Source of the DNA: an uncultured Dehalococcoidia bacterium
GTDB taxonomy: Bacteria > Chloroflexota > Dehalococcoidia > Dehalococcoidales > UBA1222
Reading direction: 5' to 3'
DNA length: 45,610 bases
Assembly (NCBI GenBank): GCA_903844845.1
Contig: CAIMVG010000028.1
Coordinates: 1-45,610, forward strand
In this document: piece by piece, positions 41,174 through 45,610 of the stretch
Layout: the number at the start of each line of letters is the position of its first letter
Numbering within the stretch: the stretch's first letter is position 1
Program-made: the position numbers and the translations under genes
Notes under the pieces: model-generated
The model's database searches: none
Seen by the model: only the letters and a program-made list of their open reading frames with translations
Told to the model about the DNA's origin: nothing

Positions 41174-41960
41174 ATGCCAGTCGGCGCGGCGTGCGTGTTA
41201 GAGCGGCGACTGGCATGGGGCGGTATGAATGGTGCCCTACAACACTCGTTTGCGGCAACACAGAACGTGCGACGCTCCGGCGAACAATTAGCGGTGACGG
41301 AGCGGAGCACGAGGGAACGAGCCAGTTATAGCCAACGCCAACTTATTAGGCACGAACTGGCGAGTGACCGTTTCACCCTCCTGCTGGCCGCAAGGTGATT
41401 GGGGGGCGGGTAACAGTCCGCCCGTGAGCGGGCTGTTACGGGGGCACACTCAAGACTTTTCAGGTGCGGGGGCCAGTCGGCGGCGTGTGTGCGGACGACT
41501 GGCAGGCGGCGGGGCTATGAAACCGTACCCTTCGACAGGACACCCTCTGATGATTAACAGGATAGCGGCTGCAACCCGGCAAACACCTACCTCCTTGACG
41601 GGGTGCGCCGCGAAAGAGCGAACCAGGCCTAAAACCCGAAAGAACAAATCGTAGATTATGGCGGGGCGGGTGCCAGTCGATGCGGCGTCCGGAGCGGCGA
41701 CTGGCAAGGCGGGGGATACCAGCCTCGTGCCCTCTTTTTTGATACAAACGCTTTACCCTAGCCACTGCGAAGCGGATCGGCAGGGTAAAGCCACTATAAC
41801 CGTAAGAAGCGTTACCCTCGCCGTCAGCATCATCGGGGGGCGTGTTCAGTCGGGCGGACGTGTCAGGGAGCGCGACTGAACAGGGCGGAGTGACCTTTTC
41901 GTTGATTCAGGATTTGGCGGGGACGAGTGCCAGTCGACGCGTGTGTTTGGCGACTGGCAC
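41174..41960. repeat. Array of hairpins with shared CAGTCG arms
   Basis: Five units have the arm CCAGTCG or TCAGTCG and its complement: 41174-41216, 41472-41503, 41671-41706, 41844-41881 and 41927-41960. Loops are 14-23 bases, with G-rich tracts (GGGGCGG type) on both sides. The unit at 41844 has TTCAGTCG/CGACTGAA instead of GCCAGTCG/CGACTGGC, changed on both arms. A related unit, GTAACAG/CTGTTAC, is at 41410-41439, and unlike ones lie at 41266-41311, 41321-41361 and 41751-41790. No coding frame explains them. Confidence 0.6.
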
Positions 41961-41997
41961 GGGGGCGGACACCTCCTCCCCTCCGGATACGTTTATT

Positions 41998-42034
41998 CTG
42001 GATTCCCGAGTCTGCTGCTCGGGAATGACGGGGG
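41998..42034 (+). repeat. Dispersed palindromic repeat, short copy
   Basis: CTGGATTCCCGAG and CTCGGGAATGACGG form a 9-bp stem (42002-42010/42018-42026). It is the same family as 183-286 in the opposite direction. Such palindromes usually lie between genes. Confidence 0.6.
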
Positions 42035-42176
42035 ATGGGGGACGGAATTGCCGCGCTACGCTCGCAATGATCATGCACGGGCTTTCAGCCGTCAGCGGGC
42101 AGCTGTCAGCACGATGGAACTACGACCAAGCCATTTATTGATTATCTCGCTGCGCTCAACAAGGCAATGGAAATGG

Positions 42177-42199
42177 ATGCCGGATGTGCGCTCCGGCAT
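42177..42199 (+). repeat. Related short palindrome
   Basis: ATGCCGGA (42177-42184) pairs with TCCGGCAT (42192-42199). The frame TGGATGCCGG ... CCGGCATGACA parallels TGGATTCCCG ... CGGGAATGACG of the copy at 41998. The DNA from 42035 to 42290 holds no supported gene. Confidence 0.5.
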
Positions 42200-42294
42200 G
42201 ACAAAGAGGGAGCTCGACAATGACAGAGGAGTGGATCCCTCGAGGAACCGCTCGAGGACAAGCGACAGCCTGCGGGCAGCCCCGCAAAGACACG

Positions 42295-45200
42295 TTATGC
42301 CGCCGCGTACACGCTGCGACCAGCGCCGTAGTAAGCATCGTAGATATGCTGAAACACTGCGGTGGCCTTTTGCTCGAATAGTGCCGGTGTATAAACCTTT
42401 GGCAAACCCCGGTCCAGCAGTTTCTCGATAGTGACTCTTACCTCAGCCCTGGCCTGTTGCCGCTTGCGCCAATCGAGCACCAGTTTGCTGGCTTTAAGGG
42501 TATTCAGCAGCTCTCGGGCAGTAGCTTTGACCTTGTCCCGTTCGGCTTCAGTCATCTCAATTTGAGGTTTGGTCAGGAGGTCGAAGAGGGCCAGTTCCTC
42601 CTCGTTCAGTTGTTCCCCCACACCCCGCTTCTCTTCCTCGTTCAAACTTCGGGCAAAGACCATCAGTTGCTGGAAGAACTCCTCAGCGTTGAGGCTGCCC
42701 GCGTTGTAGTCGTCGATCATAGCCTGGAAGCGTTCGAGATAATCCATGCGCGTGCGGTTGAGCCGCACCATAGCCATGAGCTTCTGCGCCACCGTAGCTT
42801 TGAGTTTTTCGTTCATGGTGCGCTGGTGGCCCGTCTTGAACTTGTCGGCCAGTTTCTCGAAGTCAATCTGGCTGAGGTCAATCCAGCGTCCGTCGTCGTA
42901 AGGCTCGTTTGCCTCGCGGATTATGTAACCCTCGGTGGCGATGGAGCGGTCAAGCAGCCCCTCCACCTGTTGCATGACCAGAGAGATATCCGCCGGAGGA
43001 ACGAGCGCGCGGATCGTGTCGGCGATGATCTGTATGGGCGTCAACTCTATTCCAAACTCCTGTGCCGATGGATCAGGCAGCACGGCTTTGTAGAGACGCT
43101 GTACAGTATTAGCCAGATCGAGATACCGGCGCTTGATATCTTCAGAGGCCACCAGAGCCTCAACGGCGTCATCTAGCAAGCCGACGCGGGCAAATCCACT
43201 GGCGCTCTGAATGGCCGCCAGATTCACGCCACGTTCCCGGCAGAAGACGCGTGTCTCCTCCAATGAATGCCTTAGCGCTGCCACCAGCGCTGACTTATCC
43301 TCCACGGGCTTGTCGCCGCCGTGGCCCGCGCCGTAAATGGCCAGCGCCTGCTCCAGGTTGCGGAAAACTCCGGCATAATCCACGATCAGTCCGCTCACCT
43401 TGCCGGGATAGACCCGGTTGGCCCGGGCAATGGTCTGCATGAGCGTATGGTTGCGCATGGGCTTATCCAGGTAAAGCGTCGAACAGCTCGGTGCGTCGAA
43501 GCCGGTCATCCACATGGCGCAGACAAAAACCAAACGGAAGGGGTCCTCGGGTTTCTTGAACTTCGTCTCCAGGTCTTCTTCTACCATGCGCTTGCGGTGA
43601 GGCCGGATATCCAGCCCCTTCTCAGCCATGTCGGCAATCTCGTTCTGCCCCTGCGAAACCACCACTGCCATATCGGTTTCTTTCATGCGGGCGATGCTAT
43701 CTGCAATCTCTTGCCGTGCTTCGCCATTCGCACTGGCCTGTTCCGCCTCCAAAGCCGCTATTTTCGCCGCCCAGTACTTCTTAACCTTGTCATACATGCG
43801 GATGGCCGTGGCCTTGTCGATACTGATCATCATGGCCTTGCCCTGAAAGCCACGCCCCGTGAAATGCTCCACCAGGTCTTTGGCCACCGCCTCCAGACGG
43901 GCATCGCGTGTGATCAGGTGGTATTCGCGGGCAAATTCGCGCTCAAGCTTCTTCTCCTGGGCCTCGTCCAGTTCCGCCTCTTCCAGCAGGCGCTCCATGT
44001 CCTCGTTGAGGCTGGTGTTGACCAGTTGCAGTTCCGGGATGCGGTTTTCGTAGTAGAGCGGCACCGTAGCGCCGTCAGCCACTGACTGCTGGAAATCATA
44101 GACGCTGATGTAATCCCCGAAGACCTGCCGCGTCTTTTCCTCGCCAACGATCAGCGGCGTGCCGGTGAAGGCAAGGAAAGCCGCATTGGGCAGGGTCGTG
44201 CGCATGTTCAGCGCCAGAGTGTCGTACTGGCTGCGGTGCGCTTCATCGGTAATGACGATGATATCACTCCGTTCGGAAAGAACCGGGTGGGTCTCGCCCT
44301 TGTCGGTGCGAAACTTTTGAACCAGCGTAAAGACATAGCGGTGATCCTCAGTAAGCAACTGCCGAAGGTGTTTGCTGCTTTCCGCCTGGGCGTGGGCTTC
44401 GGTTACAACGCCTGCCGAGGCGAAATGCTTGTAGATCTGCCCGTCCAGTTCCTGCCGGTCGGTGACCACCACAAATGTCCAGTTCCCCGGCACCTTGCGC
44501 AGCACTTTCTGGGCGAAGAACATCATCGCCACACTCTTGCCGCTGCCCTGCGTATGCCAGAACACCCCCAGCTTGCCGTTCCGTTGTCGAATATTGGCCA
44601 GGGCTTCCAGTGCATTATTAACGCCCAGGTACTGATGGTTCTTGGCTGTCAGCTTGACTAGTCCGCTTTGGACTTCCTGAAACAGAATGAAGTTCTCCAC
44701 CAGATCCAGCAAACGCACAGGGTCGCATACACCGCGCAACATGGTTTCCAGAGACACCCGGCCAGCCTCGTCCTCACTGCCCACTTTTTTCCATTCGGCG
44801 AAGTGCTCCCATCCAGCGGTGACGCTGCCCACACGGCTTTGGCTGCCGTTGGAGACGATAATGAGGGCGTTGGGCCAGAAAAGCTGAGGCACGGTATCCT
44901 TGTAATCACGCAAGTTGCCGGCGAAGGCGGTCTCCAGACGGCGGTGGGTGGCCTTCAGTTCAATGAATACCAGAGGCAATCCGTTTACAAAGCCCACAAG
45001 GTCGGCCCGCCGGGTGTACATCTCCCCGGTGACCCAGAACTGGGAACAGAGCAGAAAGTCATTGTTGCCAGGGTCGCCCCAATCGATCACCCGCACCACT
45101 TCAACAGTCTCGCCGTCCCCGGCGGGATCCTGTATGGGGATGCGCACGTCGTTCTTGAGCAATTGATAAATCTCGCGGTTGGCGGCCACCATGCTCATGC

Positions 45201-45444
45201 GCGAGCGGTCGCGGGTCAGTTCCTCGATGGCCTGATTGATGGCTTCAAGTGAGGCGTCCGGGTTAAGCCGCTGCAAGGCCGGGCGCAGGCGAGCGGTAAG
45301 GATAACCTCGGCGCGGGTCTCGCGGCCAAGTGTGCTGGCGCCGTGGTCGAACTCGTGATAGGCGTCGACTGTCTCCCAGCCCAACTCCGCCATCAGGGCG
45401 ATGGCCGGTTGTTCAACCAATGCGTCTTCGGTGTAATCAGACAC
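42295..45444 (-). CDS. hsdR: Type I restriction enzyme R subunit HsdR
   Basis: 1049 residues from GTG 45444, AAGGGG upstream. HsdR supplies translocation and cleavage to a type I restriction-modification complex. The N-terminal nuclease has ADLVGFVNGLPLVFIELKATH, with the E-x-K pair at 162-164. The SF2 motor has Walker A HTQGSGKSVAM (299-304), TDRQELDGQI, DEAHRSQYD (400-408) and AFTGTPL, then MWMTGFDAPSCSTLYLDKP and a helical C-terminal part that binds the methylase. hsdM and hsdS would lie upstream, beyond the window edge. The gene is GC-rich like the chromosome. A 1.9 kb non-coding gap separates it from the last small operon. Confidence 0.95.
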   Translation of the reverse strand: MSDYTEDALVEQPAIALMAELGWETVDAYHEFDHGASTLGRETRAEVILTARLRPALQRLNPDASLEAINQAIEELTRDRSRMSMVAANREIYQLLKNDVRIPIQDPAGDGETVEVVRVIDWGDPGNNDFLLCSQFWVTGEMYTRRADLVGFVNGLPLVFIELKATHRRLETAFAGNLRDYKDTVPQLFWPNALIIVSNGSQSRVGSVTAGWEHFAEWKKVGSEDEAGRVSLETMLRGVCDPVRLLDLVENFILFQEVQSGLVKLTAKNHQYLGVNNALEALANIRQRNGKLGVFWHTQGSGKSVAMMFFAQKVLRKVPGNWTFVVVTDRQELDGQIYKHFASAGVVTEAHAQAESSKHLRQLLTEDHRYVFTLVQKFRTDKGETHPVLSERSDIIVITDEAHRSQYDTLALNMRTTLPNAAFLAFTGTPLIVGEEKTRQVFGDYISVYDFQQSVADGATVPLYYENRIPELQLVNTSLNEDMERLLEEAELDEAQEKKLEREFAREYHLITRDARLEAVAKDLVEHFTGRGFQGKAMMISIDKATAIRMYDKVKKYWAAKIAALEAEQASANGEARQEIADSIARMKETDMAVVVSQGQNEIADMAEKGLDIRPHRKRMVEEDLETKFKKPEDPFRLVFVCAMWMTGFDAPSCSTLYLDKPMRNHTLMQTIARANRVYPGKVSGLIVDYAGVFRNLEQALAIYGAGHGGDKPVEDKSALVAALRHSLEETRVFCRERGVNLAAIQSASGFARVGLLDDAVEALVASEDIKRRYLDLANTVQRLYKAVLPDPSAQEFGIELTPIQIIADTIRALVPPADISLVMQQVEGLLDRSIATEGYIIREANEPYDDGRWIDLSQIDFEKLADKFKTGHQRTMNEKLKATVAQKLMAMVRLNRTRMDYLERFQAMIDDYNAGSLNAEEFFQQLMVFARSLNEEEKRGVGEQLNEEELALFDLLTKPQIEMTEAERDKVKATARELLNTLKASKLVLDWRKRQQARAEVRVTIEKLLDRGLPKVYTPALFEQKATAVFQHIYDAYYGAGRSVYAAA

Positions 45445-45610
45445 TTGTTACTTCGATCCCCTTATGGCGCTGAAAAAGTTCAGAAACATATTGGACTCTC
45501 TGGGGGGTGAAGACAGGGAGCCCGATTGAAGCAGATCTACCTAGAAAGTTATTACCGAAGCGGGTATATTCGCTTCATGCATTACGTCAATGATGTTCTC
45601 GACAATCCCA
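45437..45610 (-). pseudogene. Broken or frameshifted ORF upstream of hsdR, cut by the window end
   Basis: From the window edge one frame reads ...GIVENIIDVMHEANIPASVI and stops at TAG (45541-45543). The neighbouring frame continues smoothly as LGRSASIGLPVFTPQRVQYV and ends at 45437, overlapping the hsdR start by eight bases. One added T at the AACTTTCTAG stretch would join them. It is either a frameshifted gene, a sequencing error, or two short frames. The family is unknown. Confidence 0.45.

Larger units (their letters stand above)
30184..41980. mobile_element. Integrative element at tRNA-Ala (right boundary uncertain)
   Basis: The left edge is the tRNA-Ala 3' end, with the integrase pointing towards it. 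The content is accessory: integrase, XRE regulator, excisionase-like protein, RepA-like ATPase with iterons, many short coupled ORFs, and an AT-rich AAA+ module. I found no repeat of the tRNA 3' end further right, so the right border is only a guess. It was put before the dispersed repeats and hsdR. The element may instead include hsdR and continue past the window. No capsid, portal, terminase or conjugation genes are recognisable. Confidence 0.55.

Noticed and set aside
40613-41361. Integron attC sites (for example GCCTA ... TAGGC and AACTTATTAGGC)
   Set aside because: The paired core sequences of attC sites are not present in the right arrangement, no cassette ORFs lie between, and no integron-type integrase is seen.
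40382-41960. CRISPR array
   Set aside because: Repeats are palindromic, of different sizes and unevenly spaced, and no cas gene is present.
44690-44705. CTCCACCAGAT as a second attachment site
   Set aside because: Only 11 bases match the end of tRNA-Ala, and they lie inside the intact hsdR gene.
42457-45252. Long plus-strand frames opposite hsdR
   Set aside because: They mirror the codon pattern of hsdR and have no ribosome sites or family features.

Overview
The window most resembles a chromosome segment from a Dehalococcoidia-type member of the Chloroflexota. The pointers are a cell-division cluster reduced to mraZ-rsmH-ftsA-ftsZ with no peptidoglycan genes in it, archaeal-flavoured NurA/HerA genes, a lipid-kinase/UbiA pair, and moderate GC. 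This is inference from gene content, not a phylogenetic placement.

Left part (1-9,500). After about 600 bases of non-coding, repeat-bearing DNA comes a peptide-methionine sulfoxide reductase A gene. Its catalytic cysteine codon is an in-frame TGA, followed at the right distance by a hairpin of bacterial SECIS type, so it is read here as a selenoprotein. Next come a NifX-like protein with its putative DUF134 regulator, a DivIVA-like coiled-coil protein, small hypotheticals, two exported proteins (a C39-like lipoprotein and a caspase-fold protein), a PadR regulator-hydrolase pair with a clear operator, and a methyltransferase.

Central housekeeping block (9,550-30,110). On the minus strand lies mraZ-rsmH-ftsA-ftsZ. 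Divergently on the plus strand are trmD, a dolichol/phytol-kinase-like protein, a UbiA prenyltransferase, an OmpR-type two-component pair, rplS, priA and a CCA-adding-type enzyme. The cca-like gene meets a minus-strand operon (lipoprotein, LysE transporter, HDAC-family deacetylase) tail to tail. Then follow a three-gene NurA / HAS-barrel protein / HerA operon, a patatin-like lipase, and tRNA-Ala(UGC) with its own promoter and terminator.

Integrated element (from about 30,184 rightward). A tyrosine integrase lies against the tRNA-Ala 3' end, coupled to an unknown 372-residue gene. Opposite it is a plus-strand run: XRE regulator, excisionase-like protein, RepA-like ATPase, an iteron-like cluster, and small zinc-finger proteins. 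A minus-strand module follows (zinc ribbon, atypical AAA+ ATPase, unknown partner), possibly headed by a promoter and a leader with two tandem terminators. Then come an operon of three tiny proteins, two of them Cys-rich, and about 1.6 kb of non-coding DNA packed with inverted repeats, several sharing the same arms with compensatory changes. No second tRNA-derived attachment site was found, so the right end is unknown. Beyond a pair of dispersed palindromic repeats is a type I restriction gene, hsdR, preceded by a broken ORF that runs off the window.

How the parts work together. The left block combines redox repair, regulation and exported proteins. The centre is cell division, translation, tRNA maturation, replication restart and end resection. 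The right block is accessory DNA with excision and replication functions, an undescribed AAA+ module, unexplained structured DNA and restriction.
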